Shown: piece by piece, positions 17,336-25,939 of the stretch | How positions within the stretch are numbered: the first letter of the stretch is position 1 | Layout of the letters: each line of letters starts with the position of its first letter | Assembly: GCF_034933565.1 (NCBI RefSeq) | Contig: NZ_JAYFNG010000023.1 | Span: 1 to 64,000 of the forward strand | Length of the DNA: 64,000 bases | Direction: 5' to 3' | DNA from: Raineyella sp034933565 | GTDB taxonomy: Bacteria; Actinomycetota; Actinomycetes; Propionibacteriales; Propionibacteriaceae | Notes under the pieces: generated by a model | The model's input: only the letters and a program-made list of their open reading frames with translations | What the model was told of the DNA's origin: nothing | Database searches by the model: none | Made by a program: the position numbers and the translations under genes

Positions 17336-17767
17336 ATGGCATACGTGGAGAACGACGCGATCACGGTGATGAGCGACGAGGAGGCCTGGGACCTCCTGGG
17401 TCGGGAGCCCATCGGGCGTCTGGCGACCACGATCGGTGACGACATCGAGATGTTCCCGGTGAACTATGTGCTGGACGGGCAGTCGGTCGTCTTCCGGACT
17501 GCCCAGGGCAGCAAGCTGTTCGAGCTCACGGTGAACTCCCGGGTGGCCTTCGAGGTCGACTCGTACGGTGACCAGGGCGGCTGGAGCATCGTGGTGCACG
17601 GCGACGCCGAGGTGCTCGAGGACCCGGACGAGATCGCGGCGGTCGAGCAGCTGCCGTTGCGGCCCTGGGTCCCCACCATCAAGACCACCTACGTCCGGAT
17701 CCGGCCGAACTACCTCTCGGGCCGGCGGTTCCACTTCGGCGACGAGCCGGAGGCCTGGCACCTCTGA
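17336..17767 (+). CDS. Pyridoxamine 5'-phosphate oxidase-family FMN/F420-binding protein
   Basis: A 143-residue split-barrel flavoprotein of the pyridoxamine-phosphate-oxidase superfamily. Visible features: N-terminal helix with MSDEEAWDLLGREPIGRLATT, the barrel strand FPVNYVLDGQSVVFRTAQGSK and a C-terminal VRIRPNYLSGRRFHFG. In actinobacteria such proteins bind FMN or F420, or are orphan, so the reaction is not predicted. ATG 17336 has GGAGGG 9 nt upstream. Monocistronic, divergent from rsmD. Confidence 0.82.
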   Translation: MAYVENDAITVMSDEEAWDLLGREPIGRLATTIGDDIEMFPVNYVLDGQSVVFRTAQGSKLFELTVNSRVAFEVDSYGDQGGWSIVVHGDAEVLEDPDEIAAVEQLPLRPWVPTIKTTYVRIRPNYLSGRRFHFGDEPEAWHL

Positions 17768-17980
17768 GGTCTGCCCTCCGGCACCGTTGAGATCCGCCTG
17801 GCGGGAGGTTCGCCTGGCGGCGCCGTTCGGCAGGTCACCGCGGTCGTGTCGCGAACGGCCGCGGTCATGTGGGGGTCGCCGCGTCATGTGCCGCCGTGTG
17901 CTGCGTCGGCGCTCCGGGTCACGTGCCGCGGGCACCATGTCATGCGGTGGGGCTCTGCGTCCCGCATCAGAGGTTCCGGG

Positions 17981-20170
17981 TCATTCGTCGAGACTGACCA
18001 GTTCCATCCGCCGGATGGCGTCGTGGAACCCCGGTGTGGCACCGTCCGGGTCGTCCCGGACCGCCTGTTCAGCGATGTCGCGGGCCAGCCCGATCAGGTC
18101 CGCGTCCCGGGTCACGTTCAGCAGGCGCAGGCCGGTGTGCGAGCCCGCCTGGGCGGTGCCCAGCACATTGCCCTCGCGGCGCTGCTGCAGGTCGAGGTCG
18201 GCCAGCGCGAAGCCGTCACGGGTGGCGGCCAGCCCCTCCAGCCGGGCCATGCTGTCCTCCTCCCGGGTGGCGGCCAGCAGCAGGCACAGGCCGGGGAAGC
18301 GGCCCCGGCCGATCCGGCCGCGCAGCTGGTGCAGCTGGGAGACGCCGAACCGCCCCGCGTCGCAGATCACCATCATCGAGGCGTTCGGCACGTCGACGCC
18401 CACCTCGATCACCGTCGTGGCCACCAGCACGTCGATGTCGCCGGCGGCGAACCCCGCCATCACCCGGTCCTTCTCCTCGGTCGGCAGTTGGCCGTGCAAC
18501 ACACCGATCCGCACCTGGCCGAGCGCGGTGCCGGCGAGCCGGTCGACGACCTCCTCCAGCGACCAACCGTTCGCCGGGTCGTACGCCTCTGCCTCGGGTG
18601 AGATCCGCGGACACACCACGAAGACCTGGCGGCCGTTCGCGACCTCTTCGCGGGCCCGCTCCCAGGCCCGGTCGACCCAGCGGGGATGCGCCTCCACGTC
18701 GACCACCGTCGTGGTGACCTCGGACCGGCCGGCGGGCACCTCCCGCAGGGTGGACACCTCCAGGTCGCCGTAGATCGTCAGGGCCACCGAGCGAGGGATC
18801 GGGGTGGCGGTCATCACCAGCACGTGCGGATGCAGGTCGGCCTTCGCCGCCAGGGCGTTGCGCTGCTCGACCCCGAAGCGGTGCTGCTCATCCACCACCA
18901 CCAGGCCGAGGTCGGCGAACTGCACCGCCTCCGCGAGCAGGGCGTGGGTGCCGATGACGATCCCCGCCTCGCCCGAGGCGAGTGCCAGGAGGCTCTTCTT
19001 CTTCTGCGCGGTGGTCATCGACCCGGTGAGCAGCACCACCCGGGTGCCGCCGAGCATGCCACCGGCCGCCAGGTCACCGAGCATCGTGGTGATGGAGTGG
19101 AAGTGCTGCACCGCCAGCACCTCGGTCGGGGCCAGCAGAGCGGCCTGACCGCCGGCGTCGACGACGGTCAGCATCGCCCGCAGGGCCACGACGGTCTTGC
19201 CGGAGCCGACCTCACCCTGCAGCAGCCGTTGCATCGCCAGGTCGCCGGCGAGGTCGTCCTCGATCTCGTGGCTCACCTGCTGCTGTCCGGCGGTGAGGCG
19301 GAACGGCAGCCGCTCGTCGAAGGCGCTCAGCAGCCCATCGGCGGCTGCACGTCTCGGCGTGGCGGCCAGCCGGGAGTGGTCCGCCCGCCGGTAGGCCATC
19401 GTGAGCTGGACCTCGAGGGCCTCGTCGAAGGCGAGGCGTTCCAGCCCGGTGGTGACCTCGGACAGTTCGGCGGGACGATGCACCGCCCGCAGCGCCTCGA
19501 CCAGCGGCGGCAGGTCCGCCCGTTCGCGCACCCAGTCCGGCCAGGGATCGGCCAGGTCACCCAGTGCGTGCAGGGCCAGCCCGGCCGCCTCGGCGATGTC
19601 CCAGGTGGGCAGCTTGGCGCTCGCCGGGTAGATCCCGATCGGGCCGCCGCGGAACACACTGGCCATCGACCGGTTCCGGTCGGAACCCGCCACGAAGAAG
19701 CCGTTCTCGTCCACGATCACGTAGTCCGGATGGCTGAGCTGGGGCTGGCCCCGGAACTCGCTGACCTTGGCGGAGAAGATGCCGCGTGCCCCCGGCGTCA
19801 GCGAGCGCTGCCACCACTCGAGCAGGTGGTTGGCCCCGAAGAATGTTGCGGGCAGCCGGTTGCGGCCGTCGGTGAGCTGCACCTCGAGCCGGCCACGGCT
19901 CTTCCGGCCGGGTGGGCCGAGATGGGGCCGTACGTCCGCGACCCGGGCCAACAGGGCGACGTGGGTGCCGACCTGCAGGTCCGACAGGTCACTGAGCTCG
20001 GTGCCGACCACATACCGGCGGGGAACATGGTGCATCAGTTCGCCGACGGTGTGGATCCCCAGGGCATGGAACGCCTTCTCCTGGGCCCCGACGACCAGCC
20101 CGATCCGCTGCTCGAGCGCCGCGTACGCCTCGGACCGCCAGCCCCCCAGTGCTGCCGTCGATGCTGCCAT
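17981..20170 (-). CDS. recG: ATP-dependent DNA helicase RecG
   Basis: RecG remodels stalled replication forks and Holliday junctions. The N-terminal wedge (OB-fold) domain leads to helicase motif I GEVGSGKT (about 295), the DEAD-like box VVVDEQHRFG (about 400), motif III MTATPIPRS and motifs V-VI (ATTVIEVGVDVPNA, QLRGRIGRG). ATG 20170 gives 729 aa with GAGGAA upstream; the open extension to 20377 overlaps the promoter. The 17768-17980 gap between the converging split-barrel and recG genes holds nothing recognised. Confidence 0.97.
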   Translation of the reverse strand: MAASTAALGGWRSEAYAALEQRIGLVVGAQEKAFHALGIHTVGELMHHVPRRYVVGTELSDLSDLQVGTHVALLARVADVRPHLGPPGRKSRGRLEVQLTDGRNRLPATFFGANHLLEWWQRSLTPGARGIFSAKVSEFRGQPQLSHPDYVIVDENGFFVAGSDRNRSMASVFRGGPIGIYPASAKLPTWDIAEAAGLALHALGDLADPWPDWVRERADLPPLVEALRAVHRPAELSEVTTGLERLAFDEALEVQLTMAYRRADHSRLAATPRRAAADGLLSAFDERLPFRLTAGQQQVSHEIEDDLAGDLAMQRLLQGEVGSGKTVVALRAMLTVVDAGGQAALLAPTEVLAVQHFHSITTMLGDLAAGGMLGGTRVVLLTGSMTTAQKKKSLLALASGEAGIVIGTHALLAEAVQFADLGLVVVDEQHRFGVEQRNALAAKADLHPHVLVMTATPIPRSVALTIYGDLEVSTLREVPAGRSEVTTTVVDVEAHPRWVDRAWERAREEVANGRQVFVVCPRISPEAEAYDPANGWSLEEVVDRLAGTALGQVRIGVLHGQLPTEEKDRVMAGFAAGDIDVLVATTVIEVGVDVPNASMMVICDAGRFGVSQLHQLRGRIGRGRFPGLCLLLAATREEDSMARLEGLAATRDGFALADLDLQQRREGNVLGTAQAGSHTGLRLLNVTRDADLIGLARDIAEQAVRDDPDGATPGFHDAIRRMELVSLDE

Positions 20171-20214
20171 CGGTCGTTCCTCCCGGCCGGGCCCGCGCGT
20201 CCCGTCCGGCAGCA

Positions 20215-20220
20215 AGCCTA
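20215..20220 (-). promoter_or_regulatory. recG -10 box
   Basis: TAGGCT on the minus strand, 44 nt before the recG ATG; leaves a short leader with a GAGGAA ribosome site. Confidence 0.5.
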
Positions 20221-20376
20221 GGAGAGGGTGCAGACAGTGCCCTGCACGGCGGTGCACGCAGGTGGTGCAGGCCGGCGGTGTGGGCTGGCCGCGGGCCGGT
20301 GGTGCGGACCGGCGTCGAGGCCGGTGAGGGGAGAAGACCCGGTGAGGAGAAGGCTCGGTGGGGAGCGGGGGCGACA

Positions 20377-20382
20377 TAGACT
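20377..20382 (+). promoter_or_regulatory. Leaderless -10 box of yceD
   Basis: TAGACT then 6 nt and ATG 20389. Confidence 0.6.
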
Positions 20383-20388
20383 CCCGCC

Positions 20389-21084
20389 ATGACCACCCAC
20401 CGCCCGTCCGCCGGCCAGTTGGACGCCCGTTCTCCGCTCGTCCTCGACACCCATGATCTGGGGCGGCGCGCCGGAGCCCTTCGTCAGGTCCATGAGTCCG
20501 TCCCCGCCCCGGAGGGCATCGGCAATGCTGTCATCGGGATCCCCACCGGTTCCCCGGTCGACCTGGACCTGCGGATGGAGTCGGTGACCGAGGGCGTACT
20601 GGTCAGCGGTCTGGCCACCGTCCGGCTCGAGGGGGAGTGCTCGCGCTGCCTGACGCCACTGGAGGACGACCTCGAGGTCGATATCCAGGAGCTCTTCGTC
20701 TATGAGGACCAGAGCGTGGCGGACGACGACGAGGACCTGGCCCGGATGCAGGGAGAACTGCTCGACCTCGAGCCCACCCTGCGGGATGCGGTGGTGCTCG
20801 ACCTGCCGTTCACCCCGCTGTGCCGTGAGGACTGCGCCGGGCTGTGCCCCGAGTGCGGTGCAAATCTCAACGACGAACCCGACCACACGCACGGTCCGGG
20901 GGTCGACGCCCGCTGGGGTGCGCTCAGCGGCTGGACGACGGATCGTGATGCCGACGCCGCTACGGACCCGGCGGAAGCCGACACGGACCCGGCGGAAGCC
21001 GACGCGGACCCGGCGGAAGCCGACGCCCGGCTCGGCGAGACCGTCGAGGGCGCCGACGCAGGTGCTGCACCGGCCGGCGACTGA
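20389..21084 (+). CDS. yceD: YceD/DUF177 family protein
   Basis: DUF177 proteins are encoded next to rpmF (L32) in most bacteria and are linked to 23S rRNA accumulation. The conserved cysteines are visible: CSRCLTPLEDD (about 84) and CREDCAGLCPECGANLN (about 145), a probable zinc site. The C-terminal 45 residues are acidic and carry three 7-residue repeats DPAEADx. ATG 20389 is probably leaderless. rpmF follows after 112 bases with its own promoter. Confidence 0.92.
   Translation: MTTHRPSAGQLDARSPLVLDTHDLGRRAGALRQVHESVPAPEGIGNAVIGIPTGSPVDLDLRMESVTEGVLVSGLATVRLEGECSRCLTPLEDDLEVDIQELFVYEDQSVADDDEDLARMQGELLDLEPTLRDAVVLDLPFTPLCREDCAGLCPECGANLNDEPDHTHGPGVDARWGALSGWTTDRDADAATDPAEADTDPAEADADPAEADARLGETVEGADAGAAPAGD
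20965..21027 (+). repeat. Three 21-bp tandem repeats in yceD
   Basis: Units at 20965-20985, 20986-21006 and 21007-21027 differ by one or two bases and encode DPAEAD plus one residue. They are in frame, so copy-number change alters only tail length. Confidence 0.9.
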
Positions 21085-21102
21085 CCCGATCGCGGTGGGC
21101 GT

Positions 21103-21132
21103 TTGCGCCCTGCGCCCGCCGGCGCCTATAGT
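21103..21132 (+). promoter_or_regulatory. rpmF promoter
   Basis: -35 TTGCGC (21103-21108), 18-nt spacer, -10 TATAGT (21127-21132), giving a leader of about 55 nt. Confidence 0.65.
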
Positions 21133-21196
21133 TTTCACTTGCGTCTGCACGCGACCAGATGGTGTGCAGGCACCCGAAGACAAGAAGGAGAGACCC

Positions 21197-21388
21197 GTGG
21201 CAGTCCCCAAGCGGAAGATGTCCCGCTCCAACACGCGGAATCGTCGTTCCCAGTGGAAGGCCGCCGCGCCGACCCTGGTCACCTGCGCCAACCCGGCCTG
21301 CCGTGCGAAGCACCTGCCTCACACCGCCTGCCCCGAGTGCGGCCAGTACGGCCCGCGCGGTGAGCGCCGTCAGGTTCTGGACGCCTGA
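21197..21388 (+). CDS. rpmF: 50S ribosomal protein L32 (zinc-binding form)
   Basis: A 63-residue L32, AVPKRKMSRSNTRNRRSQW at the N-terminus. Four cysteines (CANPAC and CPEC) form the zinc ribbon. GTG 21197 is preceded by AAGGAGAG. Lies between yceD and rnc, with rnc starting 2 nt after its stop. Confidence 0.97.
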   Translation: MAVPKRKMSRSNTRNRRSQWKAAAPTLVTCANPACRAKHLPHTACPECGQYGPRGERRQVLDA

Positions 21389-21390
21389 TC

Positions 21391-22185
21391 GTGACCGGCG
21401 GTGTAGTATCCGCCTCCACAGCCGAACAGCTTCTCGATGAGCTGGGGGTCGCACCCGACCCCCAGCTTCTTGAGTTGGCCCTGACCCATCGGTCGTACGC
21501 GTACGAACACGGTCGGATCCCGACGAACGAACGGCTCGAATTCCTGGGGGATTCCGTGCTGGGCGTTGTCGTGACCGAGCACATCTTCGCGACGTACCCC
21601 GATCTCGCCGAGGGCCGGCTGGCGAAGCTGCGGGCGGCGGTCGTCTCCACCCAGGCCCTTGCCCGGGTGGCCCGGACGCTCGGTGTCGGTGACCTGCTGC
21701 GCCTCGGGCGCGGTGAGCTCACCACCGGTGGCCGGGACAAGGACTCGTTGCTGGCCGATGCGATGGAAGCGATCATCGGGGCGGTCCACGTCCAGTACGG
21801 CATCGACGGGGCCCGGACGTTCGTCCACCATGTCCTCGACGACCTGATCGCCGAAGCGGCCACGATGGGCGCCGGGCTCGACTGGAAGACGTCGCTGCAG
21901 GAGATCGCCGCCGATCTCGGGTCGGACTCGCCGACCTATGAGGTCACCTCGGCCGGTCCCGACCATGACAAGCGGTTCACCGCGTACGTCCGGGTGGGTG
22001 ACCAGCATTTCGGCCCCGGCACCGGCCGGTCGAAGAAGTACGCCGAGCAGGAGGCCGCCGAGACGGCCTACCGGGCCCTCCATGCGGAACGTGCAGCGGC
22101 GGAACGTGCAGCAGCCGAGTCCGCGGCGGACACCCGGCCGGACCTCGACGCCCGCCCTGCGGCCACCACCGCCGACGGTGCCTGA
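21391..22185 (+). CDS. rnc: Ribonuclease III
   Basis: RNase III cuts double-stranded RNA in rRNA precursors and mRNA leaders. The catalytic signature NERLEFLGDSVLG is near residue 46 and the second acidic motif DAMEAIIGAV near 122; the dsRNA-binding domain (SLQEIAADLGSDSPTYEV...GRSKKYAEQEAAETAY) occupies about 170-235. A 25-residue Ala/Glu tail follows. GTG 21391 is 2 nt after the rpmF stop. The last 8 bases overlap mutM. Confidence 0.96.
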   Translation: MTGGVVSASTAEQLLDELGVAPDPQLLELALTHRSYAYEHGRIPTNERLEFLGDSVLGVVVTEHIFATYPDLAEGRLAKLRAAVVSTQALARVARTLGVGDLLRLGRGELTTGGRDKDSLLADAMEAIIGAVHVQYGIDGARTFVHHVLDDLIAEAATMGAGLDWKTSLQEIAADLGSDSPTYEVTSAGPDHDKRFTAYVRVGDQHFGPGTGRSKKYAEQEAAETAYRALHAERAAAERAAAESAADTRPDLDARPAATTADGA

Positions 22186-23026
22186 GCTTCCCGAGGTCGA
22201 GGTCGTGCGGCGCGGACTTGCGCCGCACCTCGTCGGCCGTACGCTCACCGGGGTGGAGGTGCTCCATCCCCGGCCGGTGCGCCGTCATCTCGCCGGACCG
22301 CAGGACTTCGCCGCCCGGCTGGTGGGGCGTACGTTCCTCGAGCCGGTCCGACGCGGCAAGTACCTGTGGCTGCCGCTCGACTCGGGCGAGGCGATCCTCA
22401 CCCACCTGGGGATGAGCGGCCAGTTCCGGATCGACGCACCGGGATCACCCGATCAGGCCCACGTCCGGGTCCGGTTCTCTTTCGACGAGGGGCCGGAGGT
22501 CCGGTTCTGCGACCAGCGGATGTTCGGCGGTCTGCTGGTCAGTGAGGCCGACGGTGGGGTCCCACCCGAGATCGCCCACATCGCCCCCGACCCGTTCGAG
22601 GAGACATACGACCCGGCGTCGGTGGTGCGGACGATCCGTCGGCGCCGGACCGGCATCAAGCGGGCCCTGTTGGACCAGACCGTCGTCTCGGGCATCGGCA
22701 ACATCTACGCCGACGAGGCGCTCTGGCTGGCCCGCGTGCACTACGCGCAGGCGACCGACAGCATCGCCGCCACCCGGGTTCACGCACTCCTCGACGCCGT
22801 GCGTACGATCATGGGGCGAGCACTCGACCAGGGCGGGACGTCGTTCGACAGCCTGTACGTCAACGTGAACGGGGAGAGCGGCTACTTCGACCGCTCCCTC
22901 AACGCGTACGGCCAGGAGGACCTGCCCTGCCCCCGGTGCGGCGCGCCGATCCGCAGAGAGGCGTTCATGAACCGTTCATCGTTCCGCTGCCCACGTTGTC
23001 AGCGGCTGCCCAGGCACCGTCGCTGA
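22178..23026 (+). CDS. mutM: Formamidopyrimidine-DNA glycosylase
   Basis: Fpg/MutM removes oxidised purines such as 8-oxoguanine and nicks the abasic site. After the GTG start it reads PELPEVEVVRRGL, with the catalytic Pro2 and Glu3. Lys (RRGKYLWLPL), the H2TH region GIGNIYADEALW and the C-terminal zinc finger CPRCGAPI...CPRCQRL are present. The length of 282 aa is normal. The start overlaps rnc by 8 bases, so the pair is coupled. Confidence 0.97.
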   Translation: MPELPEVEVVRRGLAPHLVGRTLTGVEVLHPRPVRRHLAGPQDFAARLVGRTFLEPVRRGKYLWLPLDSGEAILTHLGMSGQFRIDAPGSPDQAHVRVRFSFDEGPEVRFCDQRMFGGLLVSEADGGVPPEIAHIAPDPFEETYDPASVVRTIRRRRTGIKRALLDQTVVSGIGNIYADEALWLARVHYAQATDSIAATRVHALLDAVRTIMGRALDQGGTSFDSLYVNVNGESGYFDRSLNAYGQEDLPCPRCGAPIRREAFMNRSSFRCPRCQRLPRHRR

Positions 23027-23090
23027 GCCGATCCCACCCCGCCCCGACCTCGGACCGTTCCCCACCGTCGACCGATAGGCCTGCACCGCC

Positions 23091-23696
23091 GTGACCACCA
23101 GACCCCCCGCACCCAGCGCGTCCGGAACCCACCAGAAGTCGTTCGCGGCCACGTACGGGCACACCATCCGGCAGTTCTTCAAGTTCGGTCTCGTCGGCGG
23201 TTCCGGTGTGCTGGTCAACCTGCTGGTGGTGATCATCTGCAAGAAGATCTACCCCCACTACGAGATGGCCCTGCTCAACCTGTTCGGCACGCGGTGGAGC
23301 ATCCGGCTCTACCATCTGTACGCGACCGTGGCCTTCCTCATCGCGAACACCTGGAACTACCAGCTGAACCGGATGTGGACCTTCCGGTCCCGCCATCACG
23401 GTGGCTGGTGGCGCGGGTTCTTCCCGTTCCTCGCCGCGGGCCTGGCCGCCTTCGTGGTCAATGTCATCGTGCAGACCCTGATGATCAACCCGACCTCCCC
23501 GATCGCGTTGCCGCGCGATGTGTTCGACGACTCGAACGGCTTCCGGACCCTGCTCTACTGGGCCACGCTGATCGGCACCCTGGTCGCCACCCCGTTCAAC
23601 TTCGTGCTCAGCAAGCTGTGGGTGTTCGCCGGTGTCCGGGCCAAGAATGTCCGGGCCAAGCAGTCCGACGGTACCGATGAGCGACCGGCCGAGTAG
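23091..23696 (+). CDS. GtrA-family membrane protein
   Basis: A 201-residue inner-membrane protein with four predicted transmembrane segments (about 30-52, 80-100, 112-134, 158-180) matching the GtrA/DPMS family, which moves or supports lipid-linked sugars. Family marks include FFKFGLVGGSGVLVN, the ANTWNYQLNRMWTFRSR loop and the C-terminal FNFVLSKLWVF. The N-terminal 25 residues and the last 20 are polar. GTG 23091 is the start. Its TAG stop is also the first half of a TAGGCT -10 box. Confidence 0.85.
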   Translation: MTTRPPAPSASGTHQKSFAATYGHTIRQFFKFGLVGGSGVLVNLLVVIICKKIYPHYEMALLNLFGTRWSIRLYHLYATVAFLIANTWNYQLNRMWTFRSRHHGGWWRGFFPFLAAGLAAFVVNVIVQTLMINPTSPIALPRDVFDDSNGFRTLLYWATLIGTLVATPFNFVLSKLWVFAGVRAKNVRAKQSDGTDERPAE

Positions 23697-23699
23697 GCT
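23694..23699 (+). promoter_or_regulatory. -10 box sharing the GtrA stop codon
   Basis: TAGGCT whose first three bases are the TAG stop of the GtrA gene; next gene starts 154 bases on, leaving a long untranslated leader. Confidence 0.4.
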
Positions 23700-23853
23700 G
23701 ACGACGTCGGTGCTTGTCAGAGCACTGATCCTGGGCCGGACGGTGGACCTCACCGCGGCCGTACCTGAATCCTGACGACCGCGCCCGCGGTCCGACCACC
23801 ACACCGGGGCCTGACCGGCCACACTCGAGACCGCAGCACGGGGAGGCACTGCC

Positions 23854-24246
23854 ATGGGAATCGTCGTCATCGCGGTGGTGGTCGCGCTCGTCCTGGCCGT
23901 GGTGATCGCCGGCGTCGTCGTCGTGGGTATGCGTGGCGGCCTGCCCGAGGTCTCCGAAAAGGCGCCCGACCTCGCCGGCGGGTTCGAATGGGCCGCGCGC
24001 CAGCTGAGCGGTGAGGCCGAACCGTCCCCGCGGATGGCGGGCTTCGAGCGCACCCTCGCCCGCCGGCGCCGGGCCGACGGATCCGCCGACCCGGACGGCA
24101 CCCGGCCGACGCAGCCGGACACCGAGGCCACCCCGGGCCGGGGCCCGGGAGCCGGTGACCTGCCCTTCGGCGCCCGGCCCGGCCCGGACGGACGTACGCC
24201 ACCGCGCGGCAGCGACCTGCCGACGACCGGCGACTTCGGCGCCTGA
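23854..24246 (+). CDS. Small single-pass membrane protein of unknown function
   Basis: A 130-residue protein that I do not recognise. Residues 3-27 are one strongly hydrophobic helix (IVVIAVVVALVLAVVIAGVV), with no cleavage site, so it is probably an N-terminal anchor. The rest is hydrophilic and disordered, ending PTTGDFGA. GGGGAGG precedes the ATG with 7-nt spacing. It sits upstream of ftsY, whose own N-terminus is a similar anchor. An actinobacterial accessory to membrane targeting is possible but unsupported. Confidence 0.7.
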   Translation: MGIVVIAVVVALVLAVVIAGVVVVGMRGGLPEVSEKAPDLAGGFEWAARQLSGEAEPSPRMAGFERTLARRRRADGSADPDGTRPTQPDTEATPGRGPGAGDLPFGARPGPDGRTPPRGSDLPTTGDFGA

Positions 24247-24393
24247 GGCGCTCCCCGCCGCCACCGGCCCGCCCACCACCGGTGATCCGCCACCCGGGGT
24301 GGTCCTGACCCGGCCATCCTCCTCCGGCCACCGGCACCCGGTCCCCGGCACCATCGGAGCGGTCCCCACACGGTCGCATGACAAGATGGGGAC

Positions 24394-25695
24394 GTGTTCG
24401 TCCTCGCGATACCCAGCGTGCTGGTCACGCCCATCATCGTCAGCATCATCGTCGCGGTCCTGCTGATCGCCGGTGTCATCGCCGTCGCGGCCTCGCAGAA
24501 GAGGCTCCCACCGGGCGCCGATCGTCGTCAGGTCGGCCGCGGCTCGGCGCCGTCGGTCGGGCAGCAGCCCACCGGCGGGGTCACCACCGAGGAACGGCCC
24601 GCCGCCGGGGAGCCCCCTGCCGGGCCCACCGCAACCGCCGAGGCGCCGAGCGCCGAGGTGCCTGCTGAGGGACCGGTCACCGAGCCGGAGGCGGCCGCCG
24701 AGGCCCCCGCCGGCGAACCGCTGATCAGCACCCCCGAGGTCGAGATCCCGCTCGAGGTGCCCGAACCACCGCGGACCCGGATGGCCCGGCTGCGGGCCCG
24801 CCTGGCCGGGTCGAACAACGCGCTCGCCCGCGGCCTGTTGATGCTGCTGTCCAGCGACAACCTCGACGAGGAGACCTGGGAGGACTTCGAGGACACCCTG
24901 CTCACCTCCGACATGGGTGTCGGCCCCACTACCGAGCTGGTCGAGAAGCTCCGCACCCGGCTGCGCGTCGAGGGCATCTCCGAGCCGGCCCGGGCCGGGG
25001 CGGCCCTCCGCGAGGAGCTCGTCGCGCTGGTCGACCCGACCCTGGACCGCGACCTGCACGTCGACCGCACCGGGGCGACCCCGGCGGTGGTGATGGTGGT
25101 CGGCGTCAACGTCACCGGCAAGACCACCACCTGCGGCAAGCTGGCCCGCGTCCTCGTCGCCGAGGACAAGGACGTGCTGCTCGGCGCCGCCGACACCTTC
25201 CGGGCTGCGGCGGCCGACCAGCTGGAGACCTGGGGCGGGCGCGTCGGGGTGCCCACCGTCCGCGGCGCGGAGGGAGCGGATCCCGCCTCGGTCGCCTTCG
25301 ACGCCGTCACCGCCGGCATCGAGCAGGAGGTCGATGTCGTGCTGGTCGACACCGCCGGCCGGCTGCACACCAAGACCGGCCTGATGGACGAGCTCGGCAA
25401 GATCAAGCGGGTGATCGAGAAGAAGGCGCCGGTCAGCGAGGTGCTGCTCGTCCTCGACGCGACCACCGGCCAGAACGGTCTCACCCAGGCCCGGGTGTTC
25501 GCCCAGGAGATCGGCATCACCGGCATCGTGCTCACCAAGCTCGACGGCTCGGCCAAGGGCGGCATCGTCATCCAGGTCCAGCGAGAGCTGGGCGTCCCGG
25601 TCAAGCTGATCGGACTGGGGGAGGGCGTGGACGACCTCGCCCCCTTCGACCCCGCGACCTTCGTGGACGCCCTGCTGGAGCCGGCGCGCCCTTGA
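24394..25695 (+). CDS. ftsY: Signal recognition particle receptor FtsY
   Basis: FtsY is the SRP receptor GTPase that delivers ribosomes to the translocon. The N-terminus has a membrane helix (about 5-30), as in other actinobacteria, then an acidic Pro/Ala-rich linker to about 125. The NG domain shows LTSDMGVGPTTELVE, G1 GVNVTGKTTT, DTFRAAAADQLE, DTAGRLHT and TKLDGSAKGG. The G1 loop has Val where Gly is usual (GVNGxGKTTT), with the GxxxxGK core intact. GTG 24394; CAAGAT sits 6 nt upstream as a possible leaderless -10. Confidence 0.96.
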   Translation: MFVLAIPSVLVTPIIVSIIVAVLLIAGVIAVAASQKRLPPGADRRQVGRGSAPSVGQQPTGGVTTEERPAAGEPPAGPTATAEAPSAEVPAEGPVTEPEAAAEAPAGEPLISTPEVEIPLEVPEPPRTRMARLRARLAGSNNALARGLLMLLSSDNLDEETWEDFEDTLLTSDMGVGPTTELVEKLRTRLRVEGISEPARAGAALREELVALVDPTLDRDLHVDRTGATPAVVMVVGVNVTGKTTTCGKLARVLVAEDKDVLLGAADTFRAAAADQLETWGGRVGVPTVRGAEGADPASVAFDAVTAGIEQEVDVVLVDTAGRLHTKTGLMDELGKIKRVIEKKAPVSEVLLVLDATTGQNGLTQARVFAQEIGITGIVLTKLDGSAKGGIVIQVQRELGVPVKLIGLGEGVDDLAPFDPATFVDALLEPARP

Positions 25696-25727
25696 CCCGT
25701 CGGGCGTACGCCGGGGTCGTACGTACG

Positions 25728-25777
25728 CCCGTACGTCTCGGACACCCGTACGCCCGTACGTCCCGGACACCCGTACG
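25728..25777. repeat. Two 25-bp tandem repeats between ftsY and ffh
   Basis: Units 25728-25752 and 25753-25777 differ at one base and each contains two CGTACG palindromes; partial copies flank them. Seven CGTACG hexamers occur in about 160 bases. The gap contains no gene. Confidence 0.8.
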
Positions 25778-25939
25778 CCCCGGGGCGGCACGGGTGCGGG
25801 GAGGGTCCCAGGGGTGGGTATCCTGGGACGTCAGGTGCGCCGGGACATCGGCTCGTCCGTACGTCCACCCGGCTGCGGAGCCTCCGCCCGGCCCATCCCT
25901 GACCGACGACCATCGCGCTGAGTGAACCCGAGGACCATC

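Noticed and set aside
25922..25939. GTG 25922 as the ffh start
   Set aside because: The conserved N-terminus begins at TTG 25940 with a spaced GAGGA; the GTG adds six atypical residues.
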